NCBI RefSeq assembly: GCF_023634805.2
Contig: NZ_CP106881.1
Location: 2,586,001-2,650,000, forward strand
Direction of reading: 5' to 3'
Length of the DNA: 64,000 nucleotides
Source of the DNA: Comamonas endophytica
Lineage (GTDB): Bacteria; Pseudomonadota; Gammaproteobacteria; Burkholderiales; Burkholderiaceae_C
The translations under genes and the position numbers were made by a program. Positions 24,266 through 32,977 of this stretch are shown in pieces. Position 1 is the stretch's first letter. Each line of letters begins with the position of its first letter. The notes under the pieces were generated by a model, which was not told the DNA's origin, did no database searches, and saw nothing but the letters and a program-made list of their open reading frames with translations.

Positions 24266-25227
24266 TCGACGGTGGCTCCGGATTTCTTCACGATGTCGCC
24301 CCACAGGTCCACGTCCTTCCTGATGAAGTCGGCGAACTGCGCGGGCGTCATATTGGGCACGGTGGCGGCTTCGCTTTCCATGCGCTTGCGGTACTCGGGC
24401 GAGTCGATGGCCTTCTTGATCGCGCCATAGAGCGTATCCACCACGGCCTTGGGCATCTTTGCCGGGCCGAACAGGCCGAACCAGGCCTGCGAGTGGTAGC
24501 CGGGCACGGTCTGGGCAATGGTCGGCAGGCCCTCGAACTGCGCCAGCGGCTTGGGGCTGCTCACGCCGAGGAACTTCATCGAGCCGCTCTTGTAGTGCGG
24601 CAGCACATTGATGGTGCTGGCGAACATCAGGTCGACGGTGCTCGCGGACAGCAGGTCGTTGAGCGCCGGGCCGGTGCCCTTGTAGGGAATGTTGACGATA
24701 TCGGTGCCTGTCGCCAGCTTGAACTGCTCGCCGGCCAGGTGCAACGAGGAGCCCTGGCCGCCCAAGGCAAAAGTCAGCTTGCCGGGGTTCTTCTTGGCGT
24801 AGTCGATCAGGCCCTTGACGTCGTCGAAGGGCGCGTTCTTGCGCGCCACCAGCACGCTGGGCACCTGCGCGACCATGGTGATGGGCGTGAAGTCGGCCAC
24901 CGGGTCGAAGGGCAGCTTCTTGAACAGCGTGGCGTTGATGGTGTGGCTGGTGAAGCTCATCAGCAGCGTGTTGCCGTTGGGCTCGCTCTTGGCCACATGC
25001 TGGGCGGCGATGTTGCCGCCCGCGCCGGGCTTGTTCTCGACGATGACGGTGCGGTTCAGCGTGGTGCCCATCGACTGGGCGATCACGCGCGCCAGGGTGT
25101 CGGTGGAGCCGCCGGGAGTGGCGCCGACGACGATCGTCAGCGGCGGGGCTTTCTGCGCCGCCACGGTCTGCACCAGGGCCAGCGCGGCAATGGCGCCAAG
25201 GGTCCAGCGTCGGTTGAGTTTCATCAT
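24262..25227 (-). CDS. Bug/TctC-family periplasmic receptor
   Basis: A 321-residue extracytoplasmic solute receptor of the tripartite tricarboxylate transporter type. It has a signal peptide ending 'VQTVAAQ' and the Bug signature 'ENKPGAGGNIAAQHVAKSEPNGNTLLM' near residue 64. The second hallmark, 'IPYKGTGPALNDLLS', is near 180. Such receptors bind carboxylates with high affinity. It is the first gene of the operon with the LeuCD-like dehydratase and lyase, so it probably binds that pathway's substrate. No TctA/TctB membrane partners are encoded here. AGGAG lies 2 bases before the first ATG and 5 before a second, so the start may be 25224. Confidence 0.93.
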   Translation of the reverse strand: MMKLNRRWTLGAIAALALVQTVAAQKAPPLTIVVGATPGGSTDTLARVIAQSMGTTLNRTVIVENKPGAGGNIAAQHVAKSEPNGNTLLMSFTSHTINATLFKKLPFDPVADFTPITMVAQVPSVLVARKNAPFDDVKGLIDYAKKNPGKLTFALGGQGSSLHLAGEQFKLATGTDIVNIPYKGTGPALNDLLSASTVDLMFASTINVLPHYKSGSMKFLGVSSPKPLAQFEGLPTIAQTVPGYHSQAWFGLFGPAKMPKAVVDTLYGAIKKAIDSPEYRKRMESEAATVPNMTPAQFADFIRKDVDLWGDIVKKSGATVE

Positions 25228-25252
25228 GTCTCCTGTCGTTATGGGTCTGGGG

Positions 25253-25308
25253 CCCGATGGTCCGCCGCGGGCGCCGCAGTCTCAACAGGACCAGGTGGTC
25301 CCATCGGG
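25253..25308. promoter_or_regulatory. Nested palindromes in the Bug operon/acyl-CoA synthetase gap
   Basis: GGACCA-GG-TGGTCC at 25288-25301 is a perfect inverted repeat. A further TGGTCC half-site lies at 25258-25263, and an outer CCCGATGG (25253-25260) mirrors CCATCGGG (25301-25308). The position between divergent genes, 61 bases upstream of the Bug operon, suits an operator, plausibly for the GntR regulator downstream. Confidence 0.4.
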
Positions 25309-25406
25309 TTTGTACGAGGGTTCCCGCGTTCCGCCCGGCAACCGGGCCGGGTAGAGTGGTTGCCTGCAGCGCGGGGGTCGCGTTGCGCTCAGCAAGGAAT
25401 CCCGCC

Positions 25407-27054
25407 GTGACTTCCATCTTCGACAGCGATCTTCCCCGCAACCCCGCCAACACCGCGCCGCTCACGCCGCTGGCCTTCATCGCGCGCACCGCCGAGGTCT
25501 ACCCGGGGCGCCTGGCCATCGTGCATGGCGCGCTGCGCCAGACCTGGGGCCAGACCTACGCGCGCTGCCGCCAGCTCGCCAGTGCGCTGCAGCAACATGG
25601 CATCGGCAAGAATGACACCGTGGCGGTGCTGCTGCCGAACACGCCGCCGATGGTCGAGGCGCATTTCGGGGTGCCGATGGCCGGCGCGGTGCTCAATGCG
25701 CTGAACACCCGGCTGGACCCCGAAGCCATCGCCTTCATGCTGGACCATGGCGAAGCCCGCGCGGTGATCGTCGACCCGGAATTCGCCGCTTTGCTGGGCC
25801 GGGCGCTGGCGCTGCGCCAATCCACCCGCGAGCTGCTGGTCGTCGAGGTGCAGGACGAGGTCTATGGCGCCACGACGCGGGCGCTGGGCGGTATCGACTA
25901 TGAAACGCTTTTGTCCGAAGGCGACGCGGGTTTCGACTGGCAGCTGCCCGCCGACGAATGGGATGCGATCGCGCTGAACTACACCAGCGGCACCACCGGC
26001 AACCCCAAGGGCGTCGTCTACCACCACCGCGGCGCGGCCACCAACGCCATCAGCAATGTGCTGGAATGGGACATGCCCAAGCATGCGGTGTACCTGTGGA
26101 CGCTGCCGATGTTCCACTGCAACGGCTGGTGCTTTCCCTGGACGCTGGCGCTGCGCGCGGCCGTCAACGTCTGCCTGCGCCGCGTCGAGCCGCAGGCCAT
26201 CTTCGATGCCATGCGCGCGCACGGTGTCACGCATTACTGCGGCGCGCCCATCGTGCAGGGCATGCTGGTCAACGCGCCCGAAGCGATGAAGCAGGGAGTG
26301 CCCGCGGGCGTCAAGGCCATGGTGGCGGGCGCCGCGCCGCCGGCCTCGATGATCGAGGGCATGGAGCGCATGGGCTTCGATCTGACCCATGTCTACGGCC
26401 TGACCGAAACCTATGGCCCGGCGGCGGTGTGCCCGCAGCACGAGGAATGGCGCGCACTCGACATCGGCGAGCGCGCGCGGCTGAACGCGCGCCAGGGCGT
26501 GCGCTTTCACCTGCAGGGCGACGTGCGCGTGCTCGACCCCGAGACCCTGCAGCCCGTGCCACAGGACGGCGAGACCATGGGCGAGATCATGTTCAAGGGC
26601 AATATCGCGATGAAGGGCTACCTGAAGAACCCCCCGGGCCACGCAGGATGCGTTTGCCGGCGGCTGGTTCCACAGCGGCGACCTGGGCGTGCAATACCCC
26701 GACGGCTACATCAAGATCAAGGACCGCAGCAAGGACATCATCATCTCGGGCGGCGAGAACATCTCCTCCATCGAGGTCGAGGACGTGCTCTACCGCCACC
26801 CCGACGTGCTGGCCGCGGCGGTGGTGGCGCGGCCCGATCCCAGGTGGGGCGAAACGCCCTGCGCCTTCGTGGAGCTCAAGGCCGGCGCCACGGCCACGCC
26901 CGAGGCCATCGTCGCGCATTGCCGCCAGCATCTCGCGGGGTTCAAGCTGCCGCGCGCGGTGGTGTTCGGCGAGCTGCCCAAGACCAGCACCGGCAAGATC
27001 CAGAAGTTCGAGCTGCGCAAGAGGGCGGGGGCGGCGCAGGCGATCGACGTCTAG
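25407..27054 (+). pseudogene. Acyl-CoA synthetase (AMP-binding) with a one-base frameshift
   Basis: A medium/long-chain fatty acyl-CoA ligase that would be 548 residues if one C were removed from the C6 run at 26630-26635. Before the shift it has 'ALNYTSGTTGNPKGVVYHH' (ATP/AMP P-loop), 'PMFHCNGWCFPW' and 'YGLTETYGPAAVCP'. After it, in the next frame, come '[16 protein letters not shown]', '[18 protein letters not shown]' and the catalytic Lys in '[14 protein letters not shown]'. Removing the base restores '[14 protein letters not shown]'. The GTG start follows AAGGA at 8 bases. All other motifs are intact, so this is a sequencing error, a recent mutation or a phase-variable tract. Without correction the first frame runs on through panB. 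Confidence 0.88.
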
Positions 27055-27152
27055 CGCCAAGGTGGTTTAGGGCGGCTGTGTTAAGGTCTGCGCGCCGAAA
27101 AACAAGCTTCCCGGGCTTGCGCCGCAGGCCCCCGGGACACGGAGACAGCGCC

Positions 27153-28001
27153 ATGAGATCGACGACCGAATTCCCGCAGTTCAAGCGCGAGCAGCGCAAG
27201 ATCGTGATGGTGACAGCCTATGACTGTCCCGGCGCGCGCTATGCCGAGGCCGCGGGCGCCGACACCATCCTGGTCGGCGATTCGCTGGGCATGGTGGTGC
27301 TGGGTTATGAATCCACCGTGCCCGTCACCGTGGACGACATGGTGCACCATGCCAAGGCCGTGCGCCGCGGCGCGCCCGCGACCTGCATCGTGCTGGACAT
27401 GCCCTTTGGCAGCTACCACGCGGGCCTGGAAAGCGCGACGCGCTGCGCCGTCGACATGCTGCAGCGCAGCGGCGCCGATGCGCTCAAGCTCGAGGGCGCG
27501 GGCGAGGTGATCGGCGTGATCCGGCGCCTGACCCAGGTCGGCATTCCGGTGGTGGCGCATCTGGGGCTCACGCCGCAGTCGGCCGCGGTGCTCGGCGGCT
27601 ACAAGGTGCAGGGGCGCGATGGCGATGCCGCCGAGCAGATGCTGCGCGACGCGCTGGCCTGCCAGGCCGCGGGCGCCTGCGCGCTGGTGCTGGAATGCGT
27701 GCCGCAGCAGCTGGCGGCGCACATCACGCGGCAGCTGGACATTCCCACCATCGGCATTGGCGCCGGACCGGGCACCGATGGCCAGGTGCTGGTGTTCCAC
27801 GACCTGCTGGGCTACGGCAGCCACCGCGTGCCGAAATTCGTGCAGCAGTTCGCGCAGGTGGGGCCGCAGGTGCAGCAGGGCCTGGCGGACTATGCCCGGG
27901 CGGTGCGCAGCGGCGCGTTCCCGGCCGAAGCCCACAGCTTCAATCTTGGCGGTGCGGTACTGGAGCGGCTCTACGGCGCCGCCTTGCCCGCCGCCGCCTG
28001 A
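27153..28001 (+). CDS. panB: Ketopantoate hydroxymethyltransferase
   Basis: A 282-residue enzyme transferring a hydroxymethyl group from methylenetetrahydrofolate to 2-ketoisovalerate, the first step of pantothenate synthesis. 'KIVMVTAYDCPGARYAEAAGAD', 'ILVGDSLGMVVLGYESTVPVT' (metal-binding D) and 'VVAHLGLTPQSAAVLGGYKVQG' follow one another, and 'LVLECVPQQLAAHIT' contains the catalytic Glu region. It has a GGAGA site 8 bases before its ATG and starts panBCD, whose genes are 15 and 3 bases apart. Confidence 0.97.
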   Translation: MRSTTEFPQFKREQRKIVMVTAYDCPGARYAEAAGADTILVGDSLGMVVLGYESTVPVTVDDMVHHAKAVRRGAPATCIVLDMPFGSYHAGLESATRCAVDMLQRSGADALKLEGAGEVIGVIRRLTQVGIPVVAHLGLTPQSAAVLGGYKVQGRDGDAAEQMLRDALACQAAGACALVLECVPQQLAAHITRQLDIPTIGIGAGPGTDGQVLVFHDLLGYGSHRVPKFVQQFAQVGPQVQQGLADYARAVRSGAFPAEAHSFNLGGAVLERLYGAALPAAA

Positions 28002-28016
28002 ACTTCCATTCTTCAC

Positions 28017-28862
28017 ATGCAAATACTGACTTCCATCGCCGCACTGCGCGAGTGGCTGGCGCGCGAGCGCAGCCAGGGCCACACCATCGGCCTGGTGCCG
28101 ACCATGGGCGCGCTGCACAGCGGCCATATGGCGCTGGTCGAGAGCGCGCGCCGGCATTGCGACCGGGTGGTGATGAGCATCTTCGTGAACCCGCGCCAGT
28201 TCGGGCCGAACGAGGATTTCGATGCCTATCCGCGCGATCTCGAGGGCGACTGCGCGCTGGCCGCGGCGCATGGCGTCGATGCCGTGTTCGCGCCATCGAC
28301 CGAGGAGATGTACCCGCATGCCGCGGGCCCGCTGATCCTGGCCGGGCGCCAGGCCGGGATCCTGTGCGGCGCCTCGCGCCCGGGGCATTTCGACGGCGTG
28401 CTGCAGGTGGTATGCAAGCTGTTCAACCTGGTGCAGCCCGAGCGCGCGTTCTTCGGGAAAAAGGATGCGCAGCAGGTGGCGATCATCCAGACCTTCGTGC
28501 GCGACTACGACCTGCCGCTTGAGATCAAGGTCATTCCCGTGGTGCGCGAGCCCGACGGGCTGGCCAAGTCATCGCGCAATGTCTATCTGAGTGCCACAGA
28601 GCGTGCGCAGGCGCCGGCCATCCACGCCGCGCTGCAGCTGTGCCGGCAGCGGCTGCAGGCCGGCAGCGCGCCCGATGCCGCGTTGCAGGCGGCACGCGCG
28701 CACATCGCGCAGCATATGCCCGAGGGCCGCATCGACTATCTCGAGCTGCTGGCCTGGCCCGACCTGCTGCCGCTGGGCGAGGACGATCGGCAATGCATCG
28801 CCCTGGCCGCGGTGCACCTGGGCCGCACGCGCCTGATCGACAACATCACCTTCGAGAGATAA
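28017..28862 (+). CDS. panC: Pantoate-beta-alanine ligase
   Basis: A 281-residue pantothenate synthetase that condenses pantoate with beta-alanine using ATP. 'GLVPTMGALHSGHMALVE' contains the HxGH nucleotide-binding motif. 'SIFVNPRQFGPNEDFDAYPR', 'RPGHFDGVLQVVCKLFNLVQP' and 'AFFGKKDAQQ' are pantoate- and ATP-binding, and 'REPDGLAKSSRNVYLS' is the family signature including the KMSKS-like loop. It lies 15 bases after panB. Confidence 0.97.
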   Translation: MQILTSIAALREWLARERSQGHTIGLVPTMGALHSGHMALVESARRHCDRVVMSIFVNPRQFGPNEDFDAYPRDLEGDCALAAAHGVDAVFAPSTEEMYPHAAGPLILAGRQAGILCGASRPGHFDGVLQVVCKLFNLVQPERAFFGKKDAQQVAIIQTFVRDYDLPLEIKVIPVVREPDGLAKSSRNVYLSATERAQAPAIHAALQLCRQRLQAGSAPDAALQAARAHIAQHMPEGRIDYLELLAWPDLLPLGEDDRQCIALAAVHLGRTRLIDNITFER

Positions 28863-28865
28863 GCC

Positions 28866-29249
28866 ATGTTCCGCATGCTGATGAACAGCAAGATCCACCG
28901 CGCCCAGGTGACCCAGGCCGACCTCAACTACGTCGGCTCCATCACCATCGACCAGGACCTGATGGACGCCGTGGGCATCGTCGCCAACGAGAAGGTGCAT
29001 GTGGTCAACAACAACAATGGCGCGCGCTTCGAGACCTATGTGATTGCCGGGGCGCGCGCCAGCGGCGTCATCTGCGTCAATGGCGCGGCCGCGCGGCTGG
29101 TGCAGCGCGGCGATATCGTGATCATCATTGCCTACGCCTATGTCGGTGCCGAGGAGATGGCGGCCCATGTGCCGCGCGTGGCGATCATGGGGCCTGGCAA
29201 CCGCATCCAGCAATTGCTGCACGAGGAGCCGGCGCTGACCGTGCTGTGA
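28866..29249 (+). CDS. panD: Aspartate 1-decarboxylase proenzyme
   Basis: A 127-residue proenzyme making beta-alanine from aspartate for pantothenate synthesis. It self-cleaves between G24 and S25 in '[10 protein letters not shown]', turning S25 into the pyruvoyl cofactor. '[19 protein letters not shown]' and '[12 protein letters not shown]' complete the double-psi barrel. It lies 3 bases after panC, so all three pan enzymes specific to this branch, apart from ketopantoate reductase, are encoded together. Confidence 0.98.
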   Translation: MFRMLMNSKIHRAQVTQADLNYVGSITIDQDLMDAVGIVANEKVHVVNNNNGARFETYVIAGARASGVICVNGAAARLVQRGDIVIIIAYAYVGAEEMAAHVPRVAIMGPGNRIQQLLHEEPALTVL

Positions 29250-29526
29250 GTTTCGCGTATATCGCCCATCTGCGGGCACGGGGCGCCGGCATTTGCGGTG
29301 AATTGCATGCTCTTGCAGGGGAGTAGCGCGGCAATGCATCAAAGGGCCTCCAACACACCGCATTTCGCCTGCATATCCGCCTATCTTTGCGCGAACATGT
29401 GGCATCCTTCGGGGCCCTGTTTATTTGCATGGAGTTGTAGGCAGAACGCGCATATTTGGTGGCAAGATAAGCGAACTTTGCTTTTGCGGCGATCGCTGCC
29501 GTGCCTTCCTTTCCCCCGACTCCCCC
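29250..29526. other. 277-base gap between panD and bioM
   Basis: This is the longest stretch without a gene. It is visibly richer in A and T than its surroundings, as expected for a promoter region upstream of the biotin-transport operon. No terminator, clear riboswitch or convincing BirA operator was found; a weak TTGTAGGCA at 29435 does not have a good mirror half. Confidence 0.4.
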
Positions 29527-30288
29527 ATGCCCGTTTCCCACGCTCGAGACCCTGCCGCGCAGACGCCATCCATTGCGCTGGCCGATGTGCGGCTGGCGCG
29601 CGGCCAGACCACGGTGTTCGACGGCCTGAGCCTGCGCTGGGATGCGCCGCGCATCGGGCTGATCGGGCATAACGGCGCAGGCAAGACCAGCCTGTTCCGC
29701 CTGTTGTGCGGGCTGGATGCGCCCGCCGCGGGCGAGGTGCTGTTCGACGGGCAGAACCTGCATGCGGCCGGGCGCGAGCGCACGCGCTGGGTCGGCATGA
29801 TGTTCCAGAACCCCGACGACCAGATCATCTTTCCCACGGTGGAGGAGGAACTGGCGCTGGGGCTGCAGGCCTGGGGCCAGGCGAAGCACGAGGCCAAGGC
29901 GCAGGCGCGTGAATTCCTTGCGCAGCGCGGGCTGGCGCACTGGGCCGGGCGCGCCATCAGCAGCCTGAGCCAGGGCCAGCGCCAGATGGTCTGCTGGCTG
30001 GCGCTGCTGCTGGCCGCGCCGCGCACGGTGCTGCTCGACGAACCCTATGCCAGCCTGGACCTGCCGGGCCAGGCGCAGCTGGCCGACGACATCGCCGCGG
30101 CGCCGCAGCAGGTCATCGTCTCGACCCATGTGCTGGCCCATGTGCGCGACTATGAACGCGTGGTCTGGCTCGACCAGGGCCGGGTGCGCGGCGACGGCCC
30201 GGGCGCGCAGGTCTGCGCGGCGTATGAGGCCGCGGTGGCCGAGGAAGTCGCGGCGCGGCGCGCGGCTGCGCCCTCCAGGAGGAGCTGA
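29527..30288 (+). CDS. bioM: Biotin transporter ATPase BioM (ECF A component)
   Basis: A 253-residue ABC-type ATPase energising the biotin-specific ECF transporter BioMNY. Walker A is 'GLIGHNGAGKTSLFRLLCG', the Q-loop 'MMFQNPDDQIIFPTVEEEL' (typical of ECF ATPases), the signature 'SSLSQGQRQMVCWLALLL', Walker B 'RTVLLDEPYASLD' and the switch His 'VIVSTHVLAH'. The ATG at 29527 was chosen over an in-frame upstream ATG because the family starts shortly before 'ALADVRL'. The next gene follows at 2 bases. Confidence 0.92.
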   Translation: MPVSHARDPAAQTPSIALADVRLARGQTTVFDGLSLRWDAPRIGLIGHNGAGKTSLFRLLCGLDAPAAGEVLFDGQNLHAAGRERTRWVGMMFQNPDDQIIFPTVEEELALGLQAWGQAKHEAKAQAREFLAQRGLAHWAGRAISSLSQGQRQMVCWLALLLAAPRTVLLDEPYASLDLPGQAQLADDIAAAPQQVIVSTHVLAHVRDYERVVWLDQGRVRGDGPGAQVCAAYEAAVAEEVAARRAAAPSRRS

Positions 30289-30290
30289 AC

Positions 30291-30884
30291 ATGGGAAGCC
30301 TCTACAGCGAGCTGCCCACCTGGCTGCACCGCCTGGGCGCGGGTTTCAAGCTGGCCTGCATGGCGCTGGCCGGAACGCTGCTGTTCCTCACCGACAACCC
30401 CTGGGTGCTGGCGGGCTGCGGCCTGGCCTGCGCACTGCTGTGGCTCAGCCTGGGCGCGGCCACGCGCGTCGCGCACCGGCTGATGCTGACGGTGCTGATC
30501 GGCGCGGGCCTGGTGGCTGCCTTCCACCTGTGGATGGGCCGGCCGGCGCTGGCGGCGGTGAGCGCGCTGCGCCTGGCCTGCGCCTGCACGCTGGGCGTGG
30601 CGCTCACGGTGAGCACGCGCCCGATGGATCTGCTGGAGGTGCTGGACCGGTGGCTCGCGCCGCTGGCGCGCATCGGCCTGCAGCCCGAGCGCATTTCCCT
30701 GCAGCTGGGGTTGATGCTGCGCTTCACCGAGCATTTTTTCGTGCAATGGAAGAAGCTCGACGATGCCCACCGCCTGCGCACCGGCCGCGCCGGCGGGCTG
30801 CGGCTGGTGGCGCCGCTCACGGTGCAGATGCTGCAGTCCGCGCGCCGCGTCGCCGATGCGCTGTTCGCACGCCTGGGCGGCTGA
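30291..30884 (+). CDS. bioN: Biotin transporter transmembrane component BioN (ECF T component)
   Basis: A 197-residue EcfT-type membrane protein coupling BioM to BioY. Several hydrophobic helices are seen between residues 20 and 120. The cytosolic coupling region contains 'MDLLEVLDRWLAPLARIGL' and 'RRVADALFARLGG'; EcfT proteins carry short Ala-Arg-containing motifs in this region. It is shorter than general EcfT proteins (about 260), as is usual for BioN. AGGAGG overlaps the end of bioM, giving a good ribosome-binding site. Confidence 0.9.
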   Translation: MGSLYSELPTWLHRLGAGFKLACMALAGTLLFLTDNPWVLAGCGLACALLWLSLGAATRVAHRLMLTVLIGAGLVAAFHLWMGRPALAAVSALRLACACTLGVALTVSTRPMDLLEVLDRWLAPLARIGLQPERISLQLGLMLRFTEHFFVQWKKLDDAHRLRTGRAGGLRLVAPLTVQMLQSARRVADALFARLGG

Positions 30885-30920
30885 TTTCCTTTTATTCCGA
30901 TCGAACCAACGAGTACCAAG

Positions 30921-31505
30921 ATGAAAACCGCCATGTCCCGCCGCCAGTCCGAATCCATGGCCCTGGTGGGCCTGTTTGCCGCGCTGATCGCGGTCATGGG
31001 CCTGATCCCGAAGATCGACCTGCCGCTGGGGGTGCCGATCACGCTGCAGACGCTGGGCGTGATGATGGCCGGCTGCCTGCTCGGGCCGTGGCGGGGACTG
31101 CAGGCTATCTTGCTGTTCCTGGTCGCCGTGGCCGCGGGCCTGCCGCTGCTCGCTGGCGGGCGTGGCGGGCTGGGCGTGTTCATGGCGCCGACCACGGGCT
31201 ATCTCATCGGCTGGATCCCGGCGGCCTTCACCACCGGCCTGCTGATGGCGCTGCTGCCCAAGGCCACCGCGCTGCGCGCCGCGGCCAGCGCCTTCGTTGC
31301 CTCGGTGCTGGGCGGGGTGCTGGTGCTGCATGCCTTCGGCATTGCCGGGCTGGTGCTGGTTGCGAAGATTCCGCTGATGCAGGCCTTCTGGGGCGATCTG
31401 CTGTTCGTGCCCGGCGATATGCTCAAGTGCGTGCTGTGCGCGCTGGTCGTGCACACGGTGGCCCGGGCGCTGCCGGACTGGCGCCTGGGCGGGCGCGGCG
31501 CCTGA
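30921..31505 (+). CDS. bioY: Biotin-binding membrane protein BioY (ECF S component)
   Basis: A 194-residue integral membrane S component that binds biotin. The signature 'PLGVPITLQTLGVMMAGCLLGPWRG' near residue 36 is diagnostic, followed by 'GGRGGLGVFMAPTTGYLIGWI' and 'FWGDLLFVPGDMLKCVLCALV'. About six membrane helices are predicted. Its TGA overlaps the ATG of the acyl-CoA ligase gene (TGATG), so translation of the two is probably coupled. Confidence 0.95.
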   Translation: MKTAMSRRQSESMALVGLFAALIAVMGLIPKIDLPLGVPITLQTLGVMMAGCLLGPWRGLQAILLFLVAVAAGLPLLAGGRGGLGVFMAPTTGYLIGWIPAAFTTGLLMALLPKATALRAAASAFVASVLGGVLVLHAFGIAGLVLVAKIPLMQAFWGDLLFVPGDMLKCVLCALVVHTVARALPDWRLGGRGA

Positions 31506-32977
31506 TGCGGCCTTCGGCGTTCCTGCCGGCCGTGCCGGAGTCGGGGACTGGCTTGCCCGAAGCCTTTGCGCTGGTGCATGGGCCGCTGGCGCACTGGAGC
31601 CGGGTACAACCCGGCGCCATTGCGCTGTCGAACGGTGTGGAGCAGCTGACTTTTGCGCAGCTGCATGCGCGCGTGGAGCAGCAGGCGCAGGCGTTGCGCG
31701 CATGCCGGGCGCCGGCCACGGTGCTGCTGGAGGGCAGTGGCCCGGGCCTGGAGCGCATCGTGGAGTTCCTGGCGGTGATTGCCAGCGGGCGCTGCGCCGC
31801 GGTCGCGGACCCGGATTGGCCCGCGGGCGTGCAGGCGCGCATTGCGGCGCAATTCGCGCAGCAGCCCGCGGCCGACATGCCTGAGCCCGGCCCCGAGACA
31901 CCTTTCTACATCGGCTTCACTTCGGGCAGCAGCGGCCTGCCCAAGGGCTTTCGCCGCCACCACCGCTCGTGGGCCGAAAGCTTCCGTGTCTCGGCGCAGG
32001 ACCTGGGGGCGGCGGCCGCGCAGCGGGTGTTCGCGCCCGGGCGCCTGTCGCACTCGCTATTCCTGTTCGCCGCGCTGCTGGGGCTGTGGAGCGGCGCGGG
32101 TGTGGAGATACAGGAGCGCTTTTCCGCGGGCCGCGCGCTGGCGCGGCTGCAGTCGGGGACGTTTCCCCTGCTGGTGGCTGTACCCAGCCAGCTGCAGCTG
32201 ATGCTGGAATGGGCGCAGCGCCGCGCTGTGCAGCCCATCGATGGCGTGGCGCTGCTGCTGATCAGCGGGGCGCGCTGGATGCGCGAGCGCACGCCGGCGC
32301 TGCAGGCGCTGTTTCCCAAGGCGCGCATCGTCGAGTTCTATGGCGCTTCGGAAGCCAGCTATATCGCTTGGATGCAGGCCGATCCCGCCGCGCCGGCGCA
32401 GGCGGTGGGGCGGCCGTTCAGCAATGTCGAGCTGCATATAGGCACCGATCCGCTGGAGGGAAAGAGCAGCGCCGGCCCGGGGCTGATCTGGGTGCGCAGC
32501 CCGATGCTGTTCATGGACTATGTGGGGCATTCCGATGGCTCGGCGGCGCTGCGGCGCGGCGAATGGCTGTCGGTGCGCGACATCGGCCATCGCGATGCCC
32601 AGGGCCGGCTGCATCTGCTGGGGCGCGAGAGCCGCATGCTCGTGACCCAGGGCAAGAATCTGTTTCCCGAGGAGGTCGAGGCGCGGCTGCAGGCGCATCC
32701 CGCCCTGGGCCAGGTCTCGCTGCATGGCGTGGCCGACGGGCTGCGCGGGCATGCGGTGCACGCGGTATTGCAATCGATGGACGATGTCTGCCCCATGCCC
32801 GATGCGCTGGCCCTTGCGCAGTGGTGCCGCGAGACGCTGGAAGCCTACAAGGCGCCGCGCCAGTGGTGGCTGTGGCAGGGCGCCTGGCCGCTCACCGCCA
32901 GCGGCAAGACCGATCACGCGGCGATTGCGCGGGCGCTGGCGGATCCCGGCGCGCACCCGCTGCAGCCATGGCCATGA
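31505..32977 (+). CDS. AMP-dependent acyl-CoA ligase in the biotin-transport operon
   Basis: A 490-residue member of the adenylate-forming superfamily. It has the P-loop 'YIGFTSGSSGLPKGF', 'VEFYGASEASYIAW' (A5 motif), 'WLSVRDIGHRDAQGRLHLLGRESRMLVTQGKNLFPEEVE' (A7-A8 hinge) and the catalytic Lys in 'LTASGKTDH'. The substrate is probably a carboxylic acid activated to its CoA ester. It is coupled to bioY upstream and overlaps the thiolase downstream. In Bacillus subtilis a ligase (yhfT) and thiolase (yhfS) also sit beside a bioY gene (yhfU), which suggests a conserved link with biotin or a pimelate-like acid. Confidence 0.85.
   Translation: MRPSAFLPAVPESGTGLPEAFALVHGPLAHWSRVQPGAIALSNGVEQLTFAQLHARVEQQAQALRACRAPATVLLEGSGPGLERIVEFLAVIASGRCAAVADPDWPAGVQARIAAQFAQQPAADMPEPGPETPFYIGFTSGSSGLPKGFRRHHRSWAESFRVSAQDLGAAAAQRVFAPGRLSHSLFLFAALLGLWSGAGVEIQERFSAGRALARLQSGTFPLLVAVPSQLQLMLEWAQRRAVQPIDGVALLLISGARWMRERTPALQALFPKARIVEFYGASEASYIAWMQADPAAPAQAVGRPFSNVELHIGTDPLEGKSSAGPGLIWVRSPMLFMDYVGHSDGSAALRRGEWLSVRDIGHRDAQGRLHLLGRESRMLVTQGKNLFPEEVEARLQAHPALGQVSLHGVADGLRGHAVHAVLQSMDDVCPMPDALALAQWCRETLEAYKAPRQWWLWQGAWPLTASGKTDHAAIARALADPGAHPLQPWP

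Noticed and set aside
27153..29249. panE in the pan cluster
   Set aside because: No ketopantoate reductase is present among the neighbouring genes.
29435..29466. Possible BirA operator upstream of bioM (TTGTAGGCA and GGTGGCAAG)
   Set aside because: Too many mismatches to the TTGTAAACC/GGTTTACAA consensus in both halves and the spacing is uncertain.
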